From: Gemmatimonadales bacterium UBA2982
GTDB lineage: Bacteria > Gemmatimonadota > Gemmatimonadetes > Longimicrobiales > Gaopeijiaceae
NCBI GenBank assembly: GCA_002347035.1
Contig: DEAM01000015.1
Location: 5,404 to 69,403, forward strand
Direction of reading: 5' to 3'
Length of the DNA: 64,000 nt
The notes beneath the pieces are model-generated. The model searched no databases and had not been told where the DNA came from. It saw nothing but the letters and a program-made list of their open reading frames with translations. The translations under genes were made by a program, and so were the position numbers. This document shows, piece by piece, positions 53,672 through 61,763 of the stretch (its first letter is position 1; every line of letters starts with the position of its first letter).

Positions 53672-54718
53672 CTACGGGACCAGCACCGTGCGGTACATGT
53701 CCAGGTCGTCGAGGATGCGCCCGGCGCCCCGGACCACACAAGTGAGAGGTTCCTCGTCCACATGGATTGGGAGGTTAGTTTCGTGCTGAAGGAGACGGTC
53801 CAATCCTCGGATAAGCGCACCCCCACCGGTCATGACAATCCCTCGATCAACAATGTCAGAAGATAATTCGGGAGGAGTAATCTCCAGGGCTCTCTTCACT
53901 GCCTCCACTATTGCTTGGATCGGCTCTTGGATGCACTCCCGTACTTCCTGAGAGTGCACCGTCACCACCTTGGGTATGCCCGAAACCAGATCACGACCTT
54001 TGACGTCCATCTCCCTCTCTTCACCGAAATCGAAGGCTGACCCGACTTGTACTTTGATTGCCTCGGCCGTCGGCTCGCCGATAAGGAGATTGTAGTTTTT
54101 CCTAAGAAATGTGACGATGGCCAAATCAAGCTCATCTCCACCAACACGGATAGATGTGTTAGAAACAATACCAGATAGAGCAATGACAGCGATTTCTGTT
54201 GTCCCACCGCCGATATCAATAACCATATTGCCAGTGGGGGTCTCAACCGGAAGCCCTACGCCGATCGCCGCGCCCATAGGCTCATCTACCATGTAGACAA
54301 TCTTGGCTCCAGCTGCTGTTGCTGAAGATCGAACCGCCCTCCGCTCCAACTCTGTGATCCCGGATGGCACGCCAACCACTACTCGCGGCTTAATCCGAAA
54401 AATGCGCTTAGCTGTGACCTGCTTCAAGAAGTGTCTCAGCATCATTTCCGTAACGTCTACATCAGCAATGACGCCGTCCTTTAGCGGCCGGATCGCTTCA
54501 ATTCCACCTGGAGTGCGGCCAAGCATTCTCTTGGCCTCTAACCCGATGCCCATGATGCGACCAGTGCCCTTGTCCACGGCTACTACCGAAGGTTCGTTTA
54601 GCACGATTCCTTCGCCCTTCACGTACACGAGCGTATTCGCCGTGCCAAGATCCACGGCGATATCGTTGACTGGGACGAGACGCCCCGAGTTCAGCCAGTT
54701 ACTCAGTCCGGGCAACAA
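53672..54718 (-). CDS. mreB: Rod shape-determining protein MreB (actin-like)
   Basis: 348 residues. Actin-family ATP-binding blocks: NDIAVDLGTANTLVYVKGEG, IGGGTTEIAVIALSGIV and GIVMTGGGALIRGLD. It polymerises on the inner membrane to orient wall synthesis. The frame opens with TTG at 54718, and an in-frame TGA lies three codons earlier, so a non-ATG start is hard to avoid. No clear ribosome site precedes it. The 90 bases to dut may hold its promoter, but I see no convincing box. Confidence 0.96.
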   Translation of the reverse strand: MLPGLSNWLNSGRLVPVNDIAVDLGTANTLVYVKGEGIVLNEPSVVAVDKGTGRIMGIGLEAKRMLGRTPGGIEAIRPLKDGVIADVDVTEMMLRHFLKQVTAKRIFRIKPRVVVGVPSGITELERRAVRSSATAAGAKIVYMVDEPMGAAIGVGLPVETPTGNMVIDIGGGTTEIAVIALSGIVSNTSIRVGGDELDLAIVTFLRKNYNLLIGEPTAEAIKVQVGSAFDFGEEREMDVKGRDLVSGIPKVVTVHSQEVRECIQEPIQAIVEAVKRALEITPPELSSDIVDRGIVMTGGGALIRGLDRLLQHETNLPIHVDEEPLTCVVRGAGRILDDLDMYRTVLVP

Positions 54719-54808
54719 ATTCGGTCAGCGAAGACAATTCAGGGCGAAAGAGTCATGAACATACGTTTACCGTCTGCAGGATGCCAGTTCCTTAGTACAT
54801 TTGATGAA

Positions 54809-55255
54809 TCACTCAGCACCAGTGCTTCCGAATCCACCATCACCTCTGTCCGTCTCTGATACTTGCTCACTCAGAACTACCTCCGGTTCCTCAAAACGAG
54901 CAAAGATCAATTGTGCGATACGTGATCCGCGCTCAAGGGTTACCGATTCACCTCCGAGATTCTGCATGATAATCTTCAACTCTCCTCGATAGTCCGGATC
55001 AATTGTACCTGGGCTATTCGGAAGCGTAATACCATGCCTAAGAGCCAAGCCTGAACGCGGCCGCACCTGACACTCCACTCCTTCGGGTAACTCCATCACA
55101 AGACCTGTTCCCACTAGGCGAATCTCCCCTGGCTCTAGCGTGACAGAGCCTTCGGCAGAGCGGACATCATAGCCTGCTGCTTGTGGCGTTGCCCGAGCCG
55201 GAAGTGGTAGGTCAGGATTAGACTCCAACCGCGTAAAAAGGACCTTTAAGCTCAT
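54809..55255 (-). CDS. dut: dUTP diphosphatase
   Basis: 148-residue trimeric dUTPase with the five family motifs, including AAGYDVRSAEG, RPRSGLALRHGI, GTIDPDYRGELKI, RIAQLIFARF and the C-terminal GDGGFGSTG arm. It prevents uracil entry into DNA and supplies dUMP. No Shine-Dalgarno is evident; it follows the M16 gene by 33 bases. Confidence 0.96.
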   Translation of the reverse strand: MSLKVLFTRLESNPDLPLPARATPQAAGYDVRSAEGSVTLEPGEIRLVGTGLVMELPEGVECQVRPRSGLALRHGITLPNSPGTIDPDYRGELKIIMQNLGGESVTLERGSRIAQLIFARFEEPEVVLSEQVSETDRGDGGFGSTGAE

Positions 55256-55288
55256 TTACTAGGGCAGACTGATAAAATCATCGTCCAA

Positions 55289-56563
55289 CTAACACTCCGG
55301 ACCAAGTCTCAGTTCGAGATGACGAGTTGGATCAAAATATGCTTTTGCCACCCTGAGCACGTCGTCAACCGTTACTGCATCAATCTTTGATAACAACTCC
55401 GTGAGACCGGTCAAGGGCTCATTGTTGAGGGCAAAGCTAGCTAATCGGTGCAGGCGAGCGCCGCTCGATTCGAGTGACAGCATAACATGCCCCTTGACCT
55501 GCTGCTTCACCCGCTCGATTTCGTCCTCTTCAAGTCCTTCTCTCGCGACTCGTAAAAGTTCTTCCCGGACCGCATTAGATGCCTTTTCTGCTGTTGAGGG
55601 ACGAGTGCCAAGATACACTCCCGAAACGCCTGACACGCTGTAAAATGATTGGTAAGTGTAAACGGAGTAGCACAATGCCAACTCCTCTCGAATCCTCTGA
55701 AAAAGCCTCGAACTCATTCCAGAACCTAGGGCCGACGACAGAAGTATCAGCGGATACCGGTCGGAGTGTGAATGACCCGGAACCTCACTCCCGAATACGA
55801 TATGAGTCTGCGCAGACTCTCGGGTTTCGTAGGCTACTCCGCCGGATGTAGTGCGTGGTGGATCAACGTGATCCATTATATCCCCACTGCCGCAGCTATC
55901 GAAAAGTCTGTCCACTCTTTCTGCGAACTTTTCGTGCTCAACACGACCTGCGGCAGCTACTATAAGATTATTGGGCTTATAAGATTTTTGCTGCAGGACA
56001 CGAAGCTTTTCTGCTGTCATGCACTCTACAGACCTCTGGGTTCCCAAGATCGAGCGCCCATAGGGATGTCCATCCCAAAGCTGCTCAGCATGTAGTTCAA
56101 ATACTAGGTCATCCGGAGTATCATCTACCTGAGCTATTTCCTCTAGCACCACTTCTCGTTCGAGGTCTAGGTCGTCCTGTGTTATTAGAGGCCCTATGAC
56201 GAGATCGGCAAGGACATCCATAGCTTCAGGGACATGCTCATCCAGCACGCGGGCTTGAAAGCTCGTATGCTCACGACTGGTGTAGGCATCAAGGGAGCCA
56301 CCAAGCCCCTCGAGGGCTATCGCTATCTCCGCCGCTGTGCGCCGAGCTGTTCCCTTGAAGACCATGTGCTCGAGCATATGGCTGATGCCCGCATCAGCGA
56401 TTGATTCATGAGCTGAACCCTGGCGAACCCATATGCCGACTGCAGCTGACCTAACACTAGGCATCTTCTCGGTTAGAACTTGAACCCCACTGTCCAAAAC
56501 CGTCCGGGCCATAAACTCCGACCCATCGCTCACTCGGCTCTTGCCACCTGACGAAGCCCCCAT
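55289..56563 (-). CDS. M16-family zinc peptidase
   Basis: 424 residues. The inverted zinc motif HMLEH (62-66, HxxEH) and the downstream Glu in EREVVLEEIAQ define M16 (pitrilysin/processing-peptidase type). The first half also shows FKGTARRTAAEIA and GGSLDAYTSREHTSFQ. It is a single-chain two-domain form, as is usual next to pnp and dut in many phyla. ATG at 56563 is given; an internal ATG (56512, with GGAG close upstream) would match the family start better (MARTVLDSGVQVL). The gap to pnp is seven bases. Targets unknown. Confidence 0.93.
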   Translation of the reverse strand: MGASSGGKSRVSDGSEFMARTVLDSGVQVLTEKMPSVRSAAVGIWVRQGSAHESIADAGISHMLEHMVFKGTARRTAAEIAIALEGLGGSLDAYTSREHTSFQARVLDEHVPEAMDVLADLVIGPLITQDDLDLEREVVLEEIAQVDDTPDDLVFELHAEQLWDGHPYGRSILGTQRSVECMTAEKLRVLQQKSYKPNNLIVAAAGRVEHEKFAERVDRLFDSCGSGDIMDHVDPPRTTSGGVAYETRESAQTHIVFGSEVPGHSHSDRYPLILLSSALGSGMSSRLFQRIREELALCYSVYTYQSFYSVSGVSGVYLGTRPSTAEKASNAVREELLRVAREGLEEDEIERVKQQVKGHVMLSLESSGARLHRLASFALNNEPLTGLTELLSKIDAVTVDDVLRVAKAYFDPTRHLELRLGPEC

Positions 56564-56570
56564 CAGATAT

Positions 56571-58676
56571 CTAAGAAGCAGCCTCCTCTTCAGCTAAGGC
56601 AGCCTTACGAGACAGCCTTAGTCTACCTTTTTCATCGATGGAGAGAAGCTTGACCTTAGTGATATCACCTTTCTTAAGAACGTCCTCGGTCCTCTCTGTA
56701 CGACTTTCCTGAAGCTCCGAAATGTGACATAAACCTTCAGTACCCGGCATAATCTCAATGAAAGCCCCAAAGGTCGTAGTATTTTTGACCGGACCTTCAT
56801 AGATGCGCCCGATGTCAGGGTCTGCCACTATCGCTTCGATCATCTCCTTCGCACGAGTCCCAGCCTCCCCAGACACCGCCGCGATCTTCACAACACCGGA
56901 ATCGTCAATGTCAATCGTCGCCCCCGACTCCTCTTGAATCGCTCGAATCGTCTTGCCTTTGGGTCCAATAATTTCTCCGATCTTCTCTGGATTGATCTCG
57001 ATCGACACGATTCTCGGAGCAAACTCAGACAGATCGCTTCGCGCTTCAACAAGCGCGTCATTCATGGACTCTAGGATATGGATACGTGCTTTTTTTGCAC
57101 GCTCGAGAGCCTCGGTCAAAATCTCTAGGGTGAGGCCCTGGATCTTGATATCCATCTGAATCGACGTCACCCCTTCGAGCGTGCCGGCGACCTTGAAGTC
57201 CATATCACCAAGAGCATCCTCCAGCCCCAAGATATCGGTAAGTATTGCAACTTCATCGCCCTCCTTGATCAGCCCCATAGCTACCCCGGCTACCGAGGAC
57301 TTGATCGGAACCCCTGCATCCATGAGTGCCAGAGAGGACCCGCACACAGTAGCCATCGATGACGAGCCATTCGATTCTAGGATGTCCGAGACAATTCTGA
57401 TCGTGTACGGAAATTCATCATAAGCTGGAAGAAGCGGCTGCACGGCTCGTTCGGCGAGGTTCCCATGCCCGACTTCACGTCGTGAAGTGCCGCGAAAAGG
57501 ACGTGCCTCCCCCACGGAGAACGGAGGGAAATTGTAGTGAAGCATGAATGACTTCGTAATTTCTTCGCGTGAATCGATCGAATCAATCCGCTGCTCATCA
57601 CGCGAGGTACCTAGGGTCACAACTGCAAGTGCCTGGGTCTGCCCACGAGTGAAAAGTGCCGAACCATGGGTGCGGGGCAACACCCCTACCTCTGATGTGA
57701 TCTGTCTGATGTCATCTAGACCGCGCCCGTCCGCGCGCTTTCCTTCGTCTAGAATCTGACGACGCATGGTCTTCTTCTCGATGGACCGAAGGATTTCACT
57801 TATATCTTTGGCATGCTCAGCATACTTGTCGTCTTGCTCAGTAAGCGTAGTTACGACCTCTTCCGTGACAGTGGCCATGGCCTGGTGACGTTCTTCCTTA
57901 TCCCCAAGGTTCAGAGCTTCTGTGACCCGCGGTAAGGCCAGATCTTCCACCTTCTTCTGTAACTCAGAATCTGGCTCAACAGGACTCCAGTCCATTTCTG
58001 GAACACTATACCCCTCGAGTAACTCCTTCTGGAGGGTGCAAAGCTCTTGGATCGCACCTTGAGCAACCTGCAACCCCTCTAGAACATCCGATTCTGGTAC
58101 CTCTACCGCAGCACCCTCAACCATAGTTAGAGCTTCTTCCGAACCAGCAACCACTATGTCAACGTCGGAATACTGAAGCTGCTCGAATGTCGGATTAACA
58201 ACCCAATTTTCCTTGATCCGCGCCACCCTTACTGAGGCCACAAGAGTACTGAAAGGGATCTTGGACATGTTCAGCGCGACCGAGGCCCCCAAGAGTGCAA
58301 GAACATCGGCATCGTTTTCTTGATCTGCCGACAGGATAAAGCACGCGATCTGGGTCTCGTGCATAAAACCATCTGGAAACAGTGGTCGTATCGGTCGGTC
58401 TATCTGTCTAGCAGAGAGAATTTCCTTCTCCCCTGGCCGACCTTCACGCTTAAAGAAACCGCCTGGAATCTTCCCAGCCGCATAGGATTTTTCCCTGTAC
58501 TCAACTGTTAAGGGAAAGAACGGAAGATGTGTGGGCTTATCCTGTGCTGTTACTGCACAGAGGACGACAGTATCTCCGTATTGTACAAGGCATGAACCGT
58601 GCGCAAGCTTGGCCATACGACCAACCTCAAGCGACAGAGTCCGTCCAGCAAATTGACGCTCTAACCTCTGAATCAT
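56571..58676 (-). CDS. pnp: Polyribonucleotide nucleotidyltransferase (PNPase)
   Basis: 701 residues in the standard order: two RNase PH domains joined by a helical linker, a KH domain (EKIGEIIGPKGKTIRAIQEESG) and an S1 domain (VKNTTTFGAFIEIMPGTEGLCHISEL). It degrades mRNA phosphorolytically as part of the degradosome. Upstream are two adjacent hairpins (58700-58734), where E. coli pnp has its RNase III autoregulatory leader. Confidence 0.97.
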   Translation of the reverse strand: MIQRLERQFAGRTLSLEVGRMAKLAHGSCLVQYGDTVVLCAVTAQDKPTHLPFFPLTVEYREKSYAAGKIPGGFFKREGRPGEKEILSARQIDRPIRPLFPDGFMHETQIACFILSADQENDADVLALLGASVALNMSKIPFSTLVASVRVARIKENWVVNPTFEQLQYSDVDIVVAGSEEALTMVEGAAVEVPESDVLEGLQVAQGAIQELCTLQKELLEGYSVPEMDWSPVEPDSELQKKVEDLALPRVTEALNLGDKEERHQAMATVTEEVVTTLTEQDDKYAEHAKDISEILRSIEKKTMRRQILDEGKRADGRGLDDIRQITSEVGVLPRTHGSALFTRGQTQALAVVTLGTSRDEQRIDSIDSREEITKSFMLHYNFPPFSVGEARPFRGTSRREVGHGNLAERAVQPLLPAYDEFPYTIRIVSDILESNGSSSMATVCGSSLALMDAGVPIKSSVAGVAMGLIKEGDEVAILTDILGLEDALGDMDFKVAGTLEGVTSIQMDIKIQGLTLEILTEALERAKKARIHILESMNDALVEARSDLSEFAPRIVSIEINPEKIGEIIGPKGKTIRAIQEESGATIDIDDSGVVKIAAVSGEAGTRAKEMIEAIVADPDIGRIYEGPVKNTTTFGAFIEIMPGTEGLCHISELQESRTERTEDVLKKGDITKVKLLSIDEKGRLRLSRKAALAEEEAAS

Positions 58677-58920
58677 TCTTTTCTACTCACTTCATTTTCG
58701 GCCAGCTTCTTAGCGGCCTGGCATTAAGAATGCCGAAACGTCGTAGTATCCCGAGGAGAGAGCGACCGCCGCCCGGAGCCACAAACAGACACGGTAACCG
58801 TGGGTGATGTGAGCCCGATCATGCGGCCAACTTGTAGGCCGTCTCCCGCCCGGGGTGTACGAACACCTTCGACGGAATATTACTCTGGTAGGCCCGCACG
58901 ATAACGGGGGCCACAAGCTA
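58677..58920 (-). promoter_or_regulatory. Structured 244-base rpsO-pnp spacer with hairpins before pnp
   Basis: The spacer has no coding frame of note. Inverted repeats: 58790-58802 (CACGGT-A-ACCGTG), 58720-58734 (GGCATT-AAG-AATGCC, perfect six pairs) and 58700-58718 (GGCC-A-GCT-TCTT-AGC-GGCC, seven pairs with one bulge). The last two lie one after the other about 24-58 bases before the pnp start, at the position of the RNase III-processed pnp leader in E. coli. No run of T follows, so they are not simple terminators. Confidence 0.5.
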
Positions 58921-59181
58921 CTAGTGCCGGAGACCGAGATCAGTGATCAGCTCGCGGTATCGCTCGACATCGGTCCGCTTCACATATTCGAGAAGACGAC
59001 GTCTGCGACCAACCATCTTAAGCAGGCCACGACGACTGTGATGGTCCTTCCCATGCTCATCGAAGTGGGTCCTGAGGTCATTAATGCGGGCCGTGAGGAT
59101 CGCAACCTGGACCGGCGCGCTTCCACGATCGGTATCGTGGAGCTGGTACTTCTGAATAACTTCTTCCTTTACAATCGCCAT
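58921..59181 (-). CDS. rpsO: 30S ribosomal protein S15
   Basis: 86 residues, normal S15 length: [60 protein letters not shown] and [14 protein letters not shown]. It binds 16S rRNA at the central domain. GGAGGC lies upstream. ribF ends 86 bases before it. The rpsO-pnp order is highly conserved. Confidence 0.97.
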   Translation of the reverse strand: MAIVKEEVIQKYQLHDTDRGSAPVQVAILTARINDLRTHFDEHGKDHHSRRGLLKMVGRRRRLLEYVKRTDVERYRELITDLGLRH

Positions 59182-59267
59182 TAGGTGGCGTGCCTCCGCG
59201 AGAGTCCCATCGCTACAAGGGAAGCGAGCGAGTCCAAGAATACATGGACTTTTTTCTACGAGGAAAG

Positions 59268-60218
59268 CTAGATCGTTTGAGCATCGACGTCTACGGCTTT
59301 ACGTGCAGCCTCTACATCCTCCTTCATCTGTTCTACTAGGGCTGATACAGAATCAAATGGCTCTACCTCTCGAAGATACTTAATGAAATCAACCCGGACC
59401 TCCTCTCCATATATGTCATCCTGAAAGTCCAAGAGGTGCAGTTCAATTGTCGGAGGTGACCCCTTGAATGTGGGCCTCGGTCCAAGATGCAGCGCACCGG
59501 CATACGTGCCCTGCCGTAGGACTCCCTTAACGGCATAAATTCCCTGTGGGGGAATAAGCTTCTCTCGTTCAGCTACCATGAGATTAGCTGTAGGGAATCC
59601 CAAAACATGACCCCGACCTTCACCCCGAACTACGACCCCCCTAATCGAGTACGCTCGTCCCAAACAAGCTCTCGCTTCTCCCATATCCCCTTCTCCAACT
59701 GCAGCCCTGATCCGAGATGAAGAAACTGCCTCTCCCTTCACGCTCACCGGCGCTACAACGTCAACAGAGAATCCGAGTTCATTCCCAATCACCTTGAGAG
59801 TATTCGGGTCGCCAGACCGATCACGACCAAACCCATGGTCGTACCCTATCACCAACTCCTCAACCCCGAGTCTCTCGATCAAGACCTCCTCTACGAAACG
59901 CCGTGGCTGGTATTGAGAAAGAGCTTCGGTAAAACTCAAAAATACAGCGTAGTCGAGCCCGCTCTCGGCAAGTATCTCTTTCTTCTCGACAGGGGTTGTC
60001 AACATGGGTGGTGCTCGCTCTGGCTTAACAATTCTCAGGGGGTGTGGATCGAAGGTGACAAGAACACTCCTACGACCTATAGCATCAGCCCGGCGATTTA
60101 TCTCTTCCAACACACTTTGATGGCCAAGATGAACGCCATCAAACGTTCCGACCGTCGCAACTGTACCTCGGTCGCTTGGGATTCCCCTGGGGTAAGCCCA
60201 CCTGATATTAGCGCTCAC
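59268..60218 (-). CDS. ribF: Bifunctional riboflavin kinase / FMN adenylyltransferase
   Basis: 316 residues. N-terminal nucleotidyltransferase with [18 protein letters not shown] and [15 protein letters not shown]-terminal flavokinase with [11 protein letters not shown] and [14 protein letters not shown]. It makes FMN and FAD. It overlaps truB by four bases. Confidence 0.96.
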   Translation of the reverse strand: MSANIRWAYPRGIPSDRGTVATVGTFDGVHLGHQSVLEEINRRADAIGRRSVLVTFDPHPLRIVKPERAPPMLTTPVEKKEILAESGLDYAVFLSFTEALSQYQPRRFVEEVLIERLGVEELVIGYDHGFGRDRSGDPNTLKVIGNELGFSVDVVAPVSVKGEAVSSSRIRAAVGEGDMGEARACLGRAYSIRGVVVRGEGRGHVLGFPTANLMVAEREKLIPPQGIYAVKGVLRQGTYAGALHLGPRPTFKGSPPTIELHLLDFQDDIYGEEVRVDFIKYLREVEPFDSVSALVEQMKEDVEAARKAVDVDAQTI

Positions 60219-61096
60219 GACACGAATACCTTACGAGGGCGGAAAGTACTATCACAAACCTCTCCGATTGCTAGGAGCCCGCCCTTATACGCAACAGCAA
60301 TCGTTCCTTGCACTCCCGGTCCAGCAACCTGAACCGTCCTCCCATGCACAAGCTGAGCTGCAGTTTTCTCATCCACATTTAACACAGGCATGTCAGAGAG
60401 GGCTTCTAGTGGATCCATCAAGCCAGCTGAAACAATGGCTGAGTCTATCAGATCATCTGCTGCAATAGCATCCTTCACGTGAAAGCCACCAATTGCCGTT
60501 CTTCGAAGTCTTTTTAAATGAGCTCCAACACCCAAAGCTACTCCTAAATCTCGAGCTAGTGCACGTACGTATGTGCCACTCGAACATCTCAGTCGGAATC
60601 GGACCTGGGGTAGCTCAACTTCAGTGAGCTCTAGTTCATGAATGGTCACTGCAGCAGGTGCCAACGAAAAATCCTCGCCTCTGCGTGCTCTCTGGTAAGC
60701 CCGCTCTCCACTGACTTTTTTTGCGGAATACACGGGTGGCACCTGTTCGATCTCACCGTGAAATTCTCCAAGTGCAGACTCTATAGATACCGGATCTAGA
60801 TCAGTCCAAGCATCATTCTCATATACTACCACCCCTCGCCAATCAAGCGTATCAGTGGCACTGCCGACTTGAGCTACCGCCTCGTAAGTCTTATCAAGAA
60901 AGGATAGGTACTCTGACAATCGGGTGGCCTGCCCCACGCAGACAAGTAGAAGGCCTGAGGCAAATGGATCCAGCGTACCTGTGTGACCCACTCGACGCAC
61001 GCCCAAAGCATTCCTGGCCGCCTTCACCACGTCGTGTGAGGTCGGCCCTTCTGGCTTATCGACCTGTAGAACGAAGTCTTTCGGAAGGAGGCTCAC
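60215..61096 (-). CDS. truB: tRNA pseudouridine(55) synthase
   Basis: 293 residues. VDKPEGPTSHDVVKAAR precedes the catalytic motif GHTGTLDPFASGLLLV with its Asp, and CSSGTYVRALARDLG and a PUA-like C terminus follow. It makes pseudouridine 55 in the T loop of tRNAs. Four-base overlaps with rbfA and ribF. Confidence 0.97.
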   Translation of the reverse strand: MSLLPKDFVLQVDKPEGPTSHDVVKAARNALGVRRVGHTGTLDPFASGLLLVCVGQATRLSEYLSFLDKTYEAVAQVGSATDTLDWRGVVVYENDAWTDLDPVSIESALGEFHGEIEQVPPVYSAKKVSGERAYQRARRGEDFSLAPAAVTIHELELTEVELPQVRFRLRCSSGTYVRALARDLGVALGVGAHLKRLRRTAIGGFHVKDAIAADDLIDSAIVSAGLMDPLEALSDMPVLNVDEKTAAQLVHGRTVQVAGPGVQGTIAVAYKGGLLAIGEVCDSTFRPRKVFVS

Positions 61097-61473
61097 GTGG
61101 AATCATCCTCGGATTCTTCAGCGCCCCCAAGAGTATCTATTTCTGATAGTAGTTCCTCAATCCGGTGCGCATGTTCTTGGGAATGATCTATCTGGAAACG
61201 TAGTTCCGGAATACGACGGAGCCGAAGGATCCGCCCTAGTGTGGACCTGAGATAGGATGCTGCCGCCTGTAACCCGTCGAGTGTTGGCTCCTCTGTTCCA
61301 AGACTGGAGGTACGCACATACACACGAGCCGACCCAAGATCGGCTGCTACATCTACACCTGTAATTGTTACAGGCCCAATCCTGGGGTCGCGAACCTGAG
61401 TGCGGATGAGATGAGACAGCTCACGCTTCAGCTGCTCATTAAGCCGAGCTGTCCTCTTACCTGTCCGACTCAA
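61093..61473 (-). CDS. rbfA: Ribosome-binding factor A
   Basis: 126-residue KH-like 30S maturation factor. RLNEQLKRELSHLIRTQVRDPRIGPVTITGVDVAADLGSARVYV and RILRLRRIPELRFQIDHSQEHAHRIEELL are the family pattern; the C-terminal Glu/Asp-rich tail is short. Overlaps truB and the DUF503 gene by four bases. Confidence 0.95.
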   Translation of the reverse strand: MSRTGKRTARLNEQLKRELSHLIRTQVRDPRIGPVTITGVDVAADLGSARVYVRTSSLGTEEPTLDGLQAAASYLRSTLGRILRLRRIPELRFQIDHSQEHAHRIEELLSEIDTLGGAEESEDDST

Positions 61474-61751
61474 TATACGTCTCTGTGGACAGCAGTGATG
61501 ACCGCACCCGCGTGCTCTTCTACCAAACGATCTGCTTTTTCTAGAATGGAGTCGGCAAAACCACTATCTGTGGTAACAAGCACAATCGTGAGTGCTGCGT
61601 GATTACACATGTCTTGGAAGGCCGTCTCAGCCACAGATACGTTAAACTTTGTTCTCAAACGGTCCCGGAGTGACCTTACCACTGACCTTTTTTGCTTCAG
61701 CGATGAGCAGCCCGGCAGCCTAAGCTCCCAGGTCAGGGAAGCAATGACCAT
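61470..61751 (-). CDS. DUF503 family protein
   Basis: 93 residues: SLTWELRLPGCSSLKQKRSVVRSLRDRLRTKFNVSVAET is the DUF503 signature. DUF503 proteins are small, often found between infB and rbfA in this order, and have no assigned role. It overlaps rbfA by four bases and lies 12 bases after infB. Confidence 0.92.
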   Translation of the reverse strand: MVIASLTWELRLPGCSSLKQKRSVVRSLRDRLRTKFNVSVAETAFQDMCNHAALTIVLVTTDSGFADSILEKADRLVEEHAGAVITAVHRDVY

Positions 61752-61763
61752 CTTGCCAGGAGA

